From: SKLM01 sp964450435
Lineage (GTDB): Bacteria; Chloroflexota; Anaerolineae; B4-G1
DNA: 39,173 nt
NCBI GenBank assembly: GCA_964450435.1
Contig: CAYVCX010000024.1
Location: 1-39,173 of the forward strand
Reading direction: 5' to 3'
Shown: one piece after another, positions 1 through 8,532 of the stretch
How the letters are laid out: every line of letters starts with the position of its first letter
Position numbering within the stretch: the first letter of the stretch is position 1
Notes under the pieces: model-generated
What the model saw: only the letters and a program-made list of their open reading frames with translations
What the model was told of the DNA's origin: nothing
The model's database searches: none
Position numbers and translations under genes: made by a program

Positions 1-199
1 GGTCGCCGACCTAAGACAGAAACTAGGACTCCATTAACGGGGACGTGTACTTAGTTCTTCCGCAATCTGCTGCAGCTCCGCGGCCTTGCCGTCACTCACC
101 ACCGCCTCCCTGGCCGACGTAGACACGGGCCCTCTTCCCCACGCTGTCCCCCTCCTGCAGGCCCCGCGGCCCCTTCCTGCCCCCGCCCAAGAGCCCGGT
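1..199. other. Left edge, no confident gene
   Basis: No complete gene can be defended here. On the minus strand a stretch ending in a TAA at 34-36 reads as a short helical peptide tail (AVVSDGKAAELQQIAEEL), with a GGGAGG-like sequence and GTG codons just before it. This could be a roughly 22-residue peptide or the decayed end of a gene downstream of the MgtC-family gene. It has no recognisable family and no independent support. Confidence 0.3.
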
Positions 200-1462
200 C
201 TACACCAGAAAAGCTGCGCCTACCCCGGCCATCACGATTAGCACAAACCCCGGTAGGATGGCCCGCCGCAGTCGTGCCGAGCCAATTGCCAAGACAATGC
301 CGCCCTTGGCCGCAGTGTTCGCCATCGCCCCCACCACGATGGCCCGAGCCCCCGTCACCAGATCGAGCTCTCCGCCGGCAGTGCTCAGCCGGGCCATTGA
401 AAGCGTCAGTGCATCCACCCCTGGTAGTCCGGAGAGAAAACTCGACACATACAGTCCAACGTGGCCCATGTAAAGACTGGCAGCCTTCGAGACCAGCAGG
501 ACCACGGCGAAAAGAAGGCCGAACTTCAACGCCGTCCCCAGCTCGAACGGATTGGCGAAGTCGACTTCACCTTTCCGCTCAGTCCGCCTCGAGACGTAGA
601 GATACCCGGCGTATGCTAGACCTACGGCCCACGCAGCAGCTAACGGAGGCCAGACAACCCCCAGCAGCCTTCGGTTCAACGTCGCCACCTCGATCAAGAT
701 GCGAATGAACGTCATGGTCCAGGCGACGATGATCGCCAGCGCAAATGACCTCGACAGCTCTTCCTCCTTCTCACTCCGTTGAGCGAAGTTGAGTGTCACC
801 GCCGTACTCGATACCAGTCCTCCCAGGAGACCGCTCAGGCTGATCCCCTGCCTCGGACCCACCAGCTTGATCAACACATAGCCGAGAAAGCTGATTCCGG
901 AGATGAACACCACCATCAACCAGATCTGGTACGGATTGAGCACGTCCAGCGGCGCAGGTCCGAACCCCCGGTTTGGCAGGACCGGCAGCACAATCACCGT
1001 GATCACCGCGAACTTCAACGTGGCGTACAGATCCTCCCGAGTTATCCGATGTGCGAAAGCGTGCATCTCCGGTTTCAGCGATAGAAGCACCGTCGTGGCC
1101 ACCCCAAGCGCCGCTGCCAACGCTAGGTAGTCCCAATAGCACATCGCTCCGGCCCCCAGCGTCAGCACCGTCGCCATCTCCGTCGTGAGACCAGTCCCCT
1201 CGTGACGCCAGGCGCTAACGATGTAGGCCGCGACGATCAGTCCTCCCATCGGGAGTGCCACCGCCACGAAGCCCCATGGAGAGCCCACTTCGTCAGCAAT
1301 CAGCGCACCCGTGCACCCAAGGAGGCCGATCAGCGCAAACGTGCGTACACCGGCGAAAAGCTCCTCCTCAGGCCCGCCGTACGCGTGCTCCCGCTGTAGC
1401 CCGACCAGGACACCGATAGCCAATGCCGCACCGAATCGGTAGAAAAGCGCAGTGGCAGCCAT
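200..1462 (-). CDS. MgtC/SapB-family membrane protein with DUF4010 domain
   Basis: A polytopic inner-membrane protein of 420 residues. The N-terminal third matches the MgtC/SapB fold: a first helix followed by GVLVGLQRE, then the FAGVRTFALIGLLG segment typical of that family. The remainder is the DUF4010 domain, with many hydrophobic helices and a conserved end around residues 345-400 (SGLPGVDALTLSMARL and MANTAAKGGIVL). In other bacteria MgtC-type proteins are linked to magnesium limitation and control of ATP synthase, but the function of the MgtC-DUF4010 fusion is not established. The length is normal for the fusion. The ATG at 1462 has only a weak ribosome site (CGGAAC). It lies 37 bases after the PEBP-family gene and may be cotranscribed with it. 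Confidence 0.88.
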   Translation of the reverse strand: MAATALFYRFGAALAIGVLVGLQREHAYGGPEEELFAGVRTFALIGLLGCTGALIADEVGSPWGFVAVALPMGGLIVAAYIVSAWRHEGTGLTTEMATVLTLGAGAMCYWDYLALAAALGVATTVLLSLKPEMHAFAHRITREDLYATLKFAVITVIVLPVLPNRGFGPAPLDVLNPYQIWLMVVFISGISFLGYVLIKLVGPRQGISLSGLLGGLVSSTAVTLNFAQRSEKEEELSRSFALAIIVAWTMTFIRILIEVATLNRRLLGVVWPPLAAAWAVGLAYAGYLYVSRRTERKGEVDFANPFELGTALKFGLLFAVVLLVSKAASLYMGHVGLYVSSFLSGLPGVDALTLSMARLSTAGGELDLVTGARAIVVGAMANTAAKGGIVLAIGSARLRRAILPGFVLIVMAGVGAAFLV

Positions 1463-1499
1463 CAGTCTAGTTCCGCATCGCCTGCTGCGTCCGCCCCAC

Positions 1500-1964
1500 C
1501 TAGGGCCTGCCGTACCGCCCCATCAGCCCGGCGCGGGCCATCGCCCGCTCCTCAATCTCCCGAAGCAGTTGGTTCCGACTCGCTCCGGGCGGCAGTTCGA
1601 TTTGCTCGTCGAGAGCATAAACTCGGAAGTAGTATCGATGAGTCGATCCCATCGGAGGACACGGCCCGCCGTAACCGATATTCCCGAAGTCGTTTCTACC
1701 CTGAGCGGCACCCCACGACAGCCTCCCCTCAGTTGGCACGTCTTCATTCAGTTCATTCGTCCCTGAGGGAATATTGTACAGGAGCCAGTGCGTGAACGTC
1801 CCACCGGGCGCATCGGGGTCTTCACAGATCAAAGCGAATCCCTGCGTGCCTTCCGGCGCGTTCCGCCACTCCAGTGGTGGGGATACGTCTGCTCCCTCGC
1901 ACGTATATCTATCCGGAATCGTCTCCTCCTGCGAGAATGCTGAGCTCCTCAGTTCGAAAGGCAT
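1500..1964 (-). CDS. YbhB/YbcL-family (PEBP, Raf kinase inhibitor-like) protein
   Basis: A small soluble protein of 154 residues in the phosphatidylethanolamine-binding protein family. It has the family landmarks in order: the YTCEGADVSPPLEW region near the start, a CEDPDAPGGTFTHWLLYNIP stretch carrying the DPDAP motif, then GGPCPPMGSTHRYYFRVYAL with the GxxPP..HRY ligand-pocket motif. Bacterial members are cytoplasmic or periplasmic; no signal peptide is visible here. The biochemical role of bacterial members is poorly known. The start is the ATG at 1964, because AGGAGG lies six bases upstream; a TTG six bases earlier is less likely. The 254 bases up to the dodecin gene show no other gene. 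Confidence 0.93.
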   Translation of the reverse strand: MPFELRSSAFSQEETIPDRYTCEGADVSPPLEWRNAPEGTQGFALICEDPDAPGGTFTHWLLYNIPSGTNELNEDVPTEGRLSWGAAQGRNDFGNIGYGGPCPPMGSTHRYYFRVYALDEQIELPPGASRNQLLREIEERAMARAGLMGRYGRP

Positions 1965-2218
1965 GGTCAACCTCCTTGCCTCACTACACGAATCTCAAAC
2001 AGCCAGCTTTGGCTTAGAACACCGCACACGGATCACCTCTCAATCTCGGAGAGCAGTGCTCCTCAACTCAAGCTCCTTTCCAGGCTCCACGACCTCCAGA
2101 AAGAGGTGTCCGTCTCCGCCGCAGTCGCAGGCCCTCCACCCTCTCTTTGTCGAATGGAGGCGCCTCATCGCTTCAGAGGCACCTCCACCCTGCCGACCCT
2201 CGGTACCGGGCCGGAAAC

Positions 2219-2425
2219 CTACTTCTCTCCGACCAGGAATGAGATCTTCGTATTGACCCTGTACCCGACGATCTCGTCATCCTCCACGATTGCCTGGAAA
2301 TCCTTCACGTAAATGGACTGGATGTTGTGGATCGTCTTCGATGCTTCATTCAGTGCTTGCTGGACAGCATCCTCCCAGCTCTCACTCGACTGTGCCAGAA
2401 CCTCAATTACCTTCACCACGCCCAT
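2219..2425 (-). CDS. Dodecin family protein
   Basis: A 68-residue protein with the compact beta-alpha-beta-beta dodecin fold. Visible family features are the first strand VVKVIEVLAQS, the helix SWEDAVQQALNEASKTI, and the closing strands with YRVNTKISFLV. Dodecins assemble as hollow dodecamers that store or buffer flavins or coenzyme A. The aromatic flavin-stacking Trp of archaeal and bacterial dodecins usually falls in the second strand; here that area reads IYVKDFQAIVEDDEI with no Trp, so ligand preference cannot be stated. The start is the ATG at 2425, with GGAGG eight bases upstream; a GTG at 2434 lies too close to that site. Length is normal. Confidence 0.93.
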   Translation of the reverse strand: MGVVKVIEVLAQSSESWEDAVQQALNEASKTIHNIQSIYVKDFQAIVEDDEIVGYRVNTKISFLVGEK

Positions 2426-2447
2426 CGTCCGCACCTCCTCTGGCAGG

Positions 2448-2471
2448 ATGCTTCGGCCATCGCCGAAACAT
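2448..2471 (-). promoter_or_regulatory. Hairpin in the dodecin leader
   Basis: An inverted repeat with arms TTCGGC and GCCGAA around a four-base loop, extended after one mismatch by ATG and CAT. It ends about 22 bases before the dodecin start, directly upstream of the ribosome site. No T tract follows it in the direction of transcription, so it is not a convincing terminator; it may be a leader structure. The surrounding 2426-2720 gap shows no gene. Confidence 0.35.
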
Positions 2472-2720
2472 CGTTGCTATGCTTGCTGCGCCACGCTCTC
2501 CGCCGGCGGCGGAACGTTTTCTCTGCGGTCTCCACCTCCTTCTCTGGTCACCCCCTCCGCGGCAGAGCACCGCCCCATCCGTTGGCAGGGTGCCTCTCGT
2601 GCGCTCCCCTGCAGCGTCTCTCCCCCATCTTCCTCCAGGGGGCCTGATCCATTGTAGCCTCTCAATCCGTTGTTGTCCAGGCCACCAAGCCGCCGGTGCA
2701 GCTTGCTGGCCGGCGTCACC

Positions 2721-3197
2721 TCACGCGCGACTCTTCAGTTCAGCCATCTCGGGCGTGATAATCCAGCTCGCCTGCCACCTCTTGTCCTTCTTGTCCAGAC
2801 AGACTATGCCCGCGTTTCTGAAGTCAATCACCAGTTGGTCCGCGTCTCCCGTGAGTAGCCGCCCCGCCAGCCGCTCCATGAACGGCAGGTGACCAACCAG
2901 CATCACCGGCTCGCCCTCCTGGTCGAGCCCCTTCGCCGCCGGCTCCACGTCATCCAGCGGCGCCAGCCCCGACACATCCACCACCCCCTCCCGCGGAGAC
3001 AGGACGTCGCCCAGGATCTCTGCCGTCTGCCTGGCCCGCGTCTTTCCACTGTGGCGGATCTCCTTGACGTCCACCCCAAATGCGGCCGCCATCTCCCCCG
3101 TCCACTTCGTGTGCTCACGACCGAGGTCGGTCACCGGTCGGTCCGGATCTTGCTCCTCAGACATCGCCTCTGCGTGCTGTACCAGATACACCCGCAT
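2721..3197 (-). CDS. sixA: SixA-like phosphohistidine phosphatase (histidine phosphatase superfamily)
   Basis: A 158-residue cytoplasmic protein of the histidine phosphatase superfamily, resembling SixA. The catalytic motif sits at the very N-terminus as LVQHAEA, in place of the RHG of most relatives, which is common for SixA-like proteins. Further landmarks are PVTDLGREH, HSGKTRARQTAEILG with the phosphate-binding Arg, and LVGHLPFMERLAGRLL with the second catalytic His. SixA removes phosphate from histidine-containing phosphotransfer proteins; the true substrate here is not shown. The ATG at 3197 is chosen because GGGAGG lies six bases upstream and the family motif begins right after it. Upstream in-frame codons have no ribosome site. 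Confidence 0.87.
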   Translation of the reverse strand: MRVYLVQHAEAMSEEQDPDRPVTDLGREHTKWTGEMAAAFGVDVKEIRHSGKTRARQTAEILGDVLSPREGVVDVSGLAPLDDVEPAAKGLDQEGEPVMLVGHLPFMERLAGRLLTGDADQLVIDFRNAGIVCLDKKDKRWQASWIITPEMAELKSRA

Positions 3198-3329
3198 ACA
3201 ATCCCTCCCATCAGTTTGTTGTAAGTACTTCCCCGGACACACTCACCGGTGGCCGACCGGCCCCGGCTCGACCTCAGCCCACTGGCCACGAGTGTGATTT
3301 CCGGGAGTGAAGCTGTCCTCTGTCGTCGA

Positions 3330-3875
3330 CTACTGAGATCCTTCATCCTCCTCTGACGGCACCCATTGCTCCAGCTTCCGAGCTGCCATCTCCCGTCCGC
3401 CCAATCCGAAAGCAAGTGCCCCCGCCACCGCAATAGCGCCAAGCACCAACCCGAACGCCAGGTTCACGATCTCGTTCGCCAGTCCCATCTGACGCAGGGC
3501 CATCGCCCCTGCAAAAACCATGATCGCTCCTCTAGCCAGCAGCGCCAGCAGCGCCGCCTGCGCCACATCGCTCTCACGCAAGATGCTCGATGCCAGATTG
3601 GCCAGGTACAGACCGATGCCGAACACGATCAAACCTAGCACGACCTGGCCGGCAAACGCCGTGAACTGGCTCACCAGATTCGCAGCCCGCCCGAAGCCAA
3701 GTAGGTTGAATGCCTCAATGGTGGCGAACAGCATAATCCCCACCAGGACCAGGTATCCGACAACCTGCGCCGGCGTCCGCTCGCCTTCCGTTGGCTCCCG
3801 GCCCAGGCCCAGCCGGGCGAGGACGGTGTTAAATCCCATGCCGGTAAGCACGTTGGTGATCAAGCCTGCGACCAC
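3330..3875 (-). CDS. CmpX-like membrane channel protein, C-terminal part after a frameshift
   Basis: The downstream piece of the gene that begins at 4815. It opens with VVAGLITNVLTGMGFNTVLARLGLG, the second half of a repeated conserved TM-helix module, and continues with two more hydrophobic pairs and a short acidic tail (EQWVPSEEDEGSQ). The upstream part enters the same module (AMFGAGLVLIVA) and then drifts into the wrong frame at about 3887-3890. Reading GCG, then two missing bases, then GTC GTC GGC AAG restores an expected A-Y-V-V-G-K sequence. The internal ATG used for this range is therefore probably not a real start. Joined, the product would be about 490 residues. It could be translated separately, but there is no ribosome site in front. 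Confidence 0.6.
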   Translation of the reverse strand: MVAGLITNVLTGMGFNTVLARLGLGREPTEGERTPAQVVGYLVLVGIMLFATIEAFNLLGFGRAANLVSQFTAFAGQVVLGLIVFGIGLYLANLASSILRESDVAQAALLALLARGAIMVFAGAMALRQMGLANEIVNLAFGLVLGAIAVAGALAFGLGGREMAARKLEQWVPSEEDEGSQ

Positions 3876-4815
3876 CTTGCCGACGACACGCCACGATCAA
3901 GACCAGCCCCGCGCCGAACATAGCTGGCAGTGCCGCCAGGATGGCACTCAGCATGCTCGTCGCCGGCGCCGTTACCGCCTCCAGCGCCAGAGCGTCAAGC
4001 GCCGCGATCAGGACCGGGATGAGGATCAACACGTAGATCACCACGCCTATGGCCCCCGACAGCGTTTGCTCACCCAGCGCTGCGGAAAGACCCACCCGCT
4101 CGCTCAGGCGATCGGCACCAACCGCCGCCAGCAAATTGCTCACGATCCGCTGCACGATCCGGGCAATGAACCAGCCGACTACCACGATCAAAGCAGCCCC
4201 AAAGACGTTGGGCAGATAGGCTAGTGCCTGGTTCACCATCCCCTGCACCGGTGCCAGCAGACCTTGCAGCGCAAGAGCGTCCAGTATTGCCGGTAGGAAT
4301 AGCAGCCACACCAACCAGTACACGACCCGTGCCACCGTGTCTGCCAACGAAACCTCTTCATCCATCCCCGCCTGGCTGCCAAGCCTCTCGTCCAGCTTAA
4401 CTGCCTTCAACAGGCCCGAGACAATCAGCCGTAGTCCACTCGCCAGAATCCATGCCAGCGCCAGGAGCACGCCCGCGCCCAGCAACCGCGGAGCATACTC
4501 AAAGATCTGCGTCAGCAGCCGATTCAGCGGCTGTGTGATCAACGTCAACCCCAACGCCTCGAAGAACGCGATCAAGACGAAGATCATGATCAACCAGAAG
4601 ACACCCCTGGCCGCCCATTCGCCGGCAGGCACGCCGTCCGGGCTCTCGTCGTCCGCGAACCACTGCGCCAGTCTCTTATCCAGATCAGTCCGCCGCATCA
4701 CCGACCGCACCAGAGCCGATACTATCAGGGCAAGCAACCACCCGACGACCAGAATCACCAGCGCCGCCACGATACTCGGGATCGATGCCCCCAGCAACTG
4801 CCCAATCTGTCCCAT
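3829..4815 (-). CDS. CmpX-like mechanosensitive-channel family membrane protein, N-terminal part
   Basis: An inner-membrane protein built of repeats of the 'conserved TM helix' module (Pfam TM_helix, as in Pseudomonas CmpX). Each repeat runs as a hydrophobic helix with GW or AW near its middle, then a helix ending in a basic Asp/Arg-rich turn: residues about 13-50, 110-150, 200-245, and a fourth that is cut by the frameshift. The family is annotated with mechanosensitive ion channels, yet the MscS beta domain is not visible. The last 20 or so residues (CRRQGGRRLDHQRAYRHGI) are out-of-frame translation. The start at 4815 has AGGAGAG upstream. A GATAGATAGATAG repeat sits immediately before that ribosome site. 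Confidence 0.7.
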   Translation of the reverse strand: MGQIGQLLGASIPSIVAALVILVVGWLLALIVSALVRSVMRRTDLDKRLAQWFADDESPDGVPAGEWAARGVFWLIMIFVLIAFFEALGLTLITQPLNRLLTQIFEYAPRLLGAGVLLALAWILASGLRLIVSGLLKAVKLDERLGSQAGMDEEVSLADTVARVVYWLVWLLFLPAILDALALQGLLAPVQGMVNQALAYLPNVFGAALIVVVGWFIARIVQRIVSNLLAAVGADRLSERVGLSAALGEQTLSGAIGVVIYVLILIPVLIAALDALALEAVTAPATSMLSAILAALPAMFGAGLVLIVACRRQGGRRLDHQRAYRHGI

Positions 4816-5057
4816 CTGTTTCTCTCTCCTATCTATCTATCCGATCTTGCGCAAGAACAACTCAATGCCGTCTCAGTCCAACACTCATTCGTCTGCCTGG
4901 ATCTGCTACATGAGACACCTCCCTCATCCTCCACCCGGCCCCGGTGCTTCTCGCTGTGGCGCATCGGCTAACCTGCGGCTGGTGGCTCCGGCCGCCTCCT
5001 GTTCCTGCCGCCGGCACGCCTCACCGACAGCCGAGCACACCGCAGTTCGGTAGGGCA

Positions 5058-5174
5058 TCATTGCCTGAAGAGCCTCTTAACGTCCCTCTTGGAGCTCCGA
5101 GCCCTGAGCGACGAACTCCCTCGGGCTTCGCTCAACAACACCGTCGCCCTCCCCTTGTCAACAGAGACCCTCAT
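5058..5174 (-). CDS. Possible 38-residue basic peptide coupled to the stress protein
   Basis: A short ORF, MRVSVDKGRATVLLSEARG and onward, ending in a basic tail KRDVKRLFRQ. Its ATG overlaps the TGA of the universal stress protein gene in an ATGA arrangement, the same coupling used by many real gene pairs in this window. No family is recognised and the length gives little statistical support, so it may be chance. The rest of the gap to 4815 (about 240 bases) shows no gene. Confidence 0.3.
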   Translation of the reverse strand: MRVSVDKGRATVLLSEARGSSSLRARSSKRDVKRLFRQ

Positions 5175-6064
5175 CTGATCAGAAGCACCGGCGCGCGCGT
5201 CTCGTCCAGAAAATCCAGCACTGCTTCGTCCTCCAACGCCGCCGTCCCCGCAGGCAGCACCAGAGTCCCGCGCTCCTCGTGGGCAGCCAGATAGGCCAGT
5301 CGCGAGACACTCGCCTCCGTCAATCTTTGAAAGCTCAATTCCAGCTCCATCCCGGAAAGCCACTCGCGAACGTTGCTTTCCAGGCGCGAAGCATCATCGG
5401 GATCGTCAGCCAACAAGAAGACCACCAAGTATACGTCCTCGTCCGCTGTCAGGTCGGCCGCCGTTCTCACCGCCTTCTCGCCCAGTGACGAGCCGTCATA
5501 CACCACCCGTATCGGCGGCTCTATCCGGGCATCGGCTCGCAGGATCAGCGTCGATGTAGGCGTCCGTCTCAACACCTCACGAACAGCAGGGGCCAGATGC
5601 CCGGTCTCAAACGGTGACCAGGCTCCCTTGCCCAGGATCACCACGTCGGCTTCAGCAGCTGCCTTCAGTATTTCTTGCGCCACCCGTCCTCGCACAATTC
5701 GAAACGTGCACTGCCTTGTCACCCTGCGCGTGCTGATTCCGAAGTCTCGACGCACCCGTCCGGCTTGTACGCTCAGCTGTCGCGACAGCTCGTGCCTTTC
5801 CACCCGGCGGCAGTTCGCCGTGAAAAGACCCACTTCCTCGGCAAAAGGTAGCTCGGCCAGTCGGCGCACGTTCGCATCCTCCACGAACAACCCCAGCAGC
5901 TCGGCTGGAAGCCGAGCTGCCATCAGCACCGCAGCCTCCAGCGCCGCCCGGCTGTGCCTCGAAGGATCAAGGGCCACCACAATCCGTTCGACGCGGTACT
6001 CACTCTGCCGATCAACCGTGCCCCGGTCCCCTATGTCCCGGTCGCTCCTGTCCTCGTCACTCAT
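5171..6064 (-). CDS. Two-domain universal stress protein
   Basis: A 297-residue cytoplasmic protein with two UspA-like domains. The first, residues about 25-180, has the opening strand RIVVALDPSRHSRAALEAA, then LLGLFVED, and ADVVILGKGAW. The second, about 185-297, opens with IRVVYDGSSLGEKAVRTAADL and ends with a buried strand APVLLIR. The ATP-type Usp signature G-2x-G-9x-G(S/T) is not clearly present in either half, so nucleotide binding is uncertain. The N-terminus is a charged, disordered lead (SDEDRSDRDIGDRG). The start overlaps the stop of the Lon-like protease gene by four bases (ATGA), so the two are almost certainly coexpressed; a proteostasis or stress role fits both. Confidence 0.88.
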   Translation of the reverse strand: MSDEDRSDRDIGDRGTVDRQSEYRVERIVVALDPSRHSRAALEAAVLMAARLPAELLGLFVEDANVRRLAELPFAEEVGLFTANCRRVERHELSRQLSVQAGRVRRDFGISTRRVTRQCTFRIVRGRVAQEILKAAAEADVVILGKGAWSPFETGHLAPAVREVLRRTPTSTLILRADARIEPPIRVVYDGSSLGEKAVRTAADLTADEDVYLVVFLLADDPDDASRLESNVREWLSGMELELSFQRLTEASVSRLAYLAAHEERGTLVLPAGTAALEDEAVLDFLDETRAPVLLIR

Positions 6065-8532
6065 GACTCCTCATTCCCCTCGCCGCGCCTGCCGAATTCG
6101 GACCGCTTCTCCGCCAGTTCTGCGAGTTGCCGCTCCACCTTGTAGTTGATGCTTCCTTCCGGATAGCTGTCCTCCGGCGTGTCTGGCTCCCCACCACGCT
6201 CGCCGGCCGGGACACCCGTGAGGATCTCGATGCCTTCATCCACAGTCTCGACCGCGTAGATGTGGAAATGACCCTCTTTCGCCGCATCAACCACGTCCTC
6301 CCGCAACATCAAGTTCTTGACGTTGCTGGCCGGGATGATCACCCCCTGATCGCCTGTCAGACCACGGGCCTTGCAGATGTCGAAGAATCCCTCGATCTTC
6401 TGGCTGACGCCGCCGATCGCCTGAACTTGACCGCGTTGGTTCACCGATCCGGTGACCGCTATCGATTGCTTGATCGGCACCTCCGCGAGAGAAGAGAGCA
6501 GTGCATACAACTCCGCCGAAGACGCGCTATCTCCCTCAATCTGGCTGTAGGACTGCTCAAACACCAGGCTGGCCGAAAGTGAGAGCGGCTTGTCTTCGGC
6601 GTACCGCGAACCGAGGAACCCGCCCAGGATGAGCACGCCCTTCGAGTGGATCGGCCCACCTAGCTCCACCTCCCGCTCTATGTCGACCACCTCACCCTTC
6701 CCCATGCGCGTTCGCGCCGTGATCCGCGTCGGACGGCCGAACATGAAGTCGCCCAGTGGAATAATCGAGAGGCCATTGATCTGTCCAACCTCTTGCCCCT
6801 CGGTGTCGATCAACACGGTGTCCCGCAGAATCGCTTCCTGCATCCGCTCGCGCAGCCGGTCAGCCCGGTACTCTCGTGCGTCAATTGCACGCTGCACGTC
6901 GGCGGCGGTGACCAATCCGTTGCCCTCCTCCTTCGCCCGGTAATTGGCCTCTCGCAGCAGATCCTCCAGGCTCTCTCCCTTCATCGACAGCTTCTCTGAA
7001 TCGCCCACCATCCGCGCCCCGTACTCGATCACCCGTGCCACGGCTCCGCGATCGAGAGGCTGCAGCCCCGCTTCCTGGACTATCGTCGCAATCATCCTCG
7101 CGTACAGTTGTTGATTGTCCTCGTTGCGATCCATCTCTTCGTGGAAGTCGGCCTGAACTTTGAATAACTCGGCGAAGTCGGGATCGAGTTGAGTCAACAG
7201 GTAGTAGATCAGCCGGTTCCCAAACAGGCCCACCTTGACGTCCAATGGCACCGGCTCCGGTTCCAGGGAGACGGTGCTGATCAGGCTCAACTGGCGGCCC
7301 AGCGACTCGATCCGTATCTTACCTGCGTCCATCGCGCGCTTCAGCGCCTCGTACGCGTACGGTTCCGTGAGCACCTTCCGCGCATCCAGCAGCAGGTAGC
7401 CCCCGTTCGCCCGGTGCAGCGCCCCCGCCTTGATCAGATGGAAATCGGTCATCAGAGCTCCCATGCGGGCCATGTGCTCGATCCGCCCGATCAAGTTCTG
7501 GTACGTCGGATTGTCCTCGTAGACCACCGGAGCGTGCTCCGCCTCACTGTTGTCTACCACGACGTTTACCTTGAATTGGCGCATCAAGGCTTCTTGCACC
7601 ATCGCCTGGCGGCCCTGTCCCTCGCCCCCTTGCAGCATCTGCTGCAGTTGCTGCTGGGCGCTCTGCTGGCCGCCTTGCTGCGGCAGGAAACTCTCCGCGT
7701 TCTCCACTACATTCTCCTGCACCCCATCCAGGTGCTCCACCACTTTGGGATGCTCTGCGTACTTCTCACGGAGCTCATCAATTAGGCCCCCAATGGCCAG
7801 ATTCGCCATCTCTCGGTTAAGTTCGTCCAGCCTTTCCCGCATCTCCCGCTGCCATCCGGGCACTTGACGGAGTATTCCCTGCAGTTCGTCCTGCATCTCC
7901 GCCACCTTCTCCTGCAGCCGTTCCTGTGCCTCCTCCGAGAGCTCCTGGATCTCATCCGGCGACAGGACCTCTCCCTCCCGAACCGGCGCCACCGCCAGGC
8001 CCGCGGGCGTGCGGATCAACCGTACGTCCTCTTCTCGAGCCCTCTCCTGAAGCTCTTGAAACGCTTGCTGCTGCCTCTCCTGGAACTCCTCCATGATGGA
8101 TTGGCGGCGCGATTGGAACTCCTCGCTCTCGAAGGCTGCTGATAGCGCCGTGCCGAACTGCTCTACCAGCTCGTCCATATCATCCCGGAAATCGATCCCC
8201 ATTCCGGCCGGTAGCTCAATCACTCGCGGCTTATTGTCGTCCTCGAAGTTCTTCACGTAACACCAATCCGAGGGCGCCGGCTCCTCCTTGGCTCTCTCCT
8301 CGAAGAATCGTCGCATCAGCGGCCGTTTCCCAATCCCCGGCGGGCCCATGGCATAGATATTGAACCCGTCATCCGCAATGCCCATCCCAAACCGCATCGC
8401 CTCGACCGCCCGAGGCTGCCCAATGACCTGGGTGAGCACGTCCACCTCGTCGGTCGTCTCGAAGCTGAATTGCTCCGCTCGCGTATGCTGATACAGGTTC
8501 GTTGAATCCAATCGTCTTGAATCATTTGCCAT
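6061..8532 (-). CDS. Lon-related ATP-dependent protease (AAA_32/LonB type, peptidase S16)
   Basis: An 823-residue protease of the Lon-related family. Residues about 20-110 hold an ATPase region with a Walker A-like GPPGIGKRP at 63-71, where the Ser/Thr that normally follows Lys is Arg. A long Gln/Glu-rich coiled coil covers roughly 140-290, followed by the rest of the ATPase (GGYLLLDARKVL, then the arginine-rich region) and the C-terminal S16 protease domain. The catalytic Ser lies in GDSASSAELYALLSSLA, and the catalytic Lys in GGVSQKIEGFF. No substrate-binding LAN domain of classical Lon is seen. The ATG at 8532 has GGGAGGAA nine bases upstream; 21 further residues upstream are not credible. 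The gene overlaps the stress protein gene by ATGA. Confidence 0.9.
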   Translation of the reverse strand: MANDSRRLDSTNLYQHTRAEQFSFETTDEVDVLTQVIGQPRAVEAMRFGMGIADDGFNIYAMGPPGIGKRPLMRRFFEERAKEEPAPSDWCYVKNFEDDNKPRVIELPAGMGIDFRDDMDELVEQFGTALSAAFESEEFQSRRQSIMEEFQERQQQAFQELQERAREEDVRLIRTPAGLAVAPVREGEVLSPDEIQELSEEAQERLQEKVAEMQDELQGILRQVPGWQREMRERLDELNREMANLAIGGLIDELREKYAEHPKVVEHLDGVQENVVENAESFLPQQGGQQSAQQQLQQMLQGGEGQGRQAMVQEALMRQFKVNVVVDNSEAEHAPVVYEDNPTYQNLIGRIEHMARMGALMTDFHLIKAGALHRANGGYLLLDARKVLTEPYAYEALKRAMDAGKIRIESLGRQLSLISTVSLEPEPVPLDVKVGLFGNRLIYYLLTQLDPDFAELFKVQADFHEEMDRNEDNQQLYARMIATIVQEAGLQPLDRGAVARVIEYGARMVGDSEKLSMKGESLEDLLREANYRAKEEGNGLVTAADVQRAIDAREYRADRLRERMQEAILRDTVLIDTEGQEVGQINGLSIIPLGDFMFGRPTRITARTRMGKGEVVDIEREVELGGPIHSKGVLILGGFLGSRYAEDKPLSLSASLVFEQSYSQIEGDSASSAELYALLSSLAEVPIKQSIAVTGSVNQRGQVQAIGGVSQKIEGFFDICKARGLTGDQGVIIPASNVKNLMLREDVVDAAKEGHFHIYAVETVDEGIEILTGVPAGERGGEPDTPEDSYPEGSINYKVERQLAELAEKRSEFGRRGEGNEES

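Noticed and set aside
4830..4845. Tetranucleotide repeat (GATA)3 before the channel-gene ribosome site as a phase-variation tract
   Set aside because: Only three copies are present, too few to expect frequent slippage.
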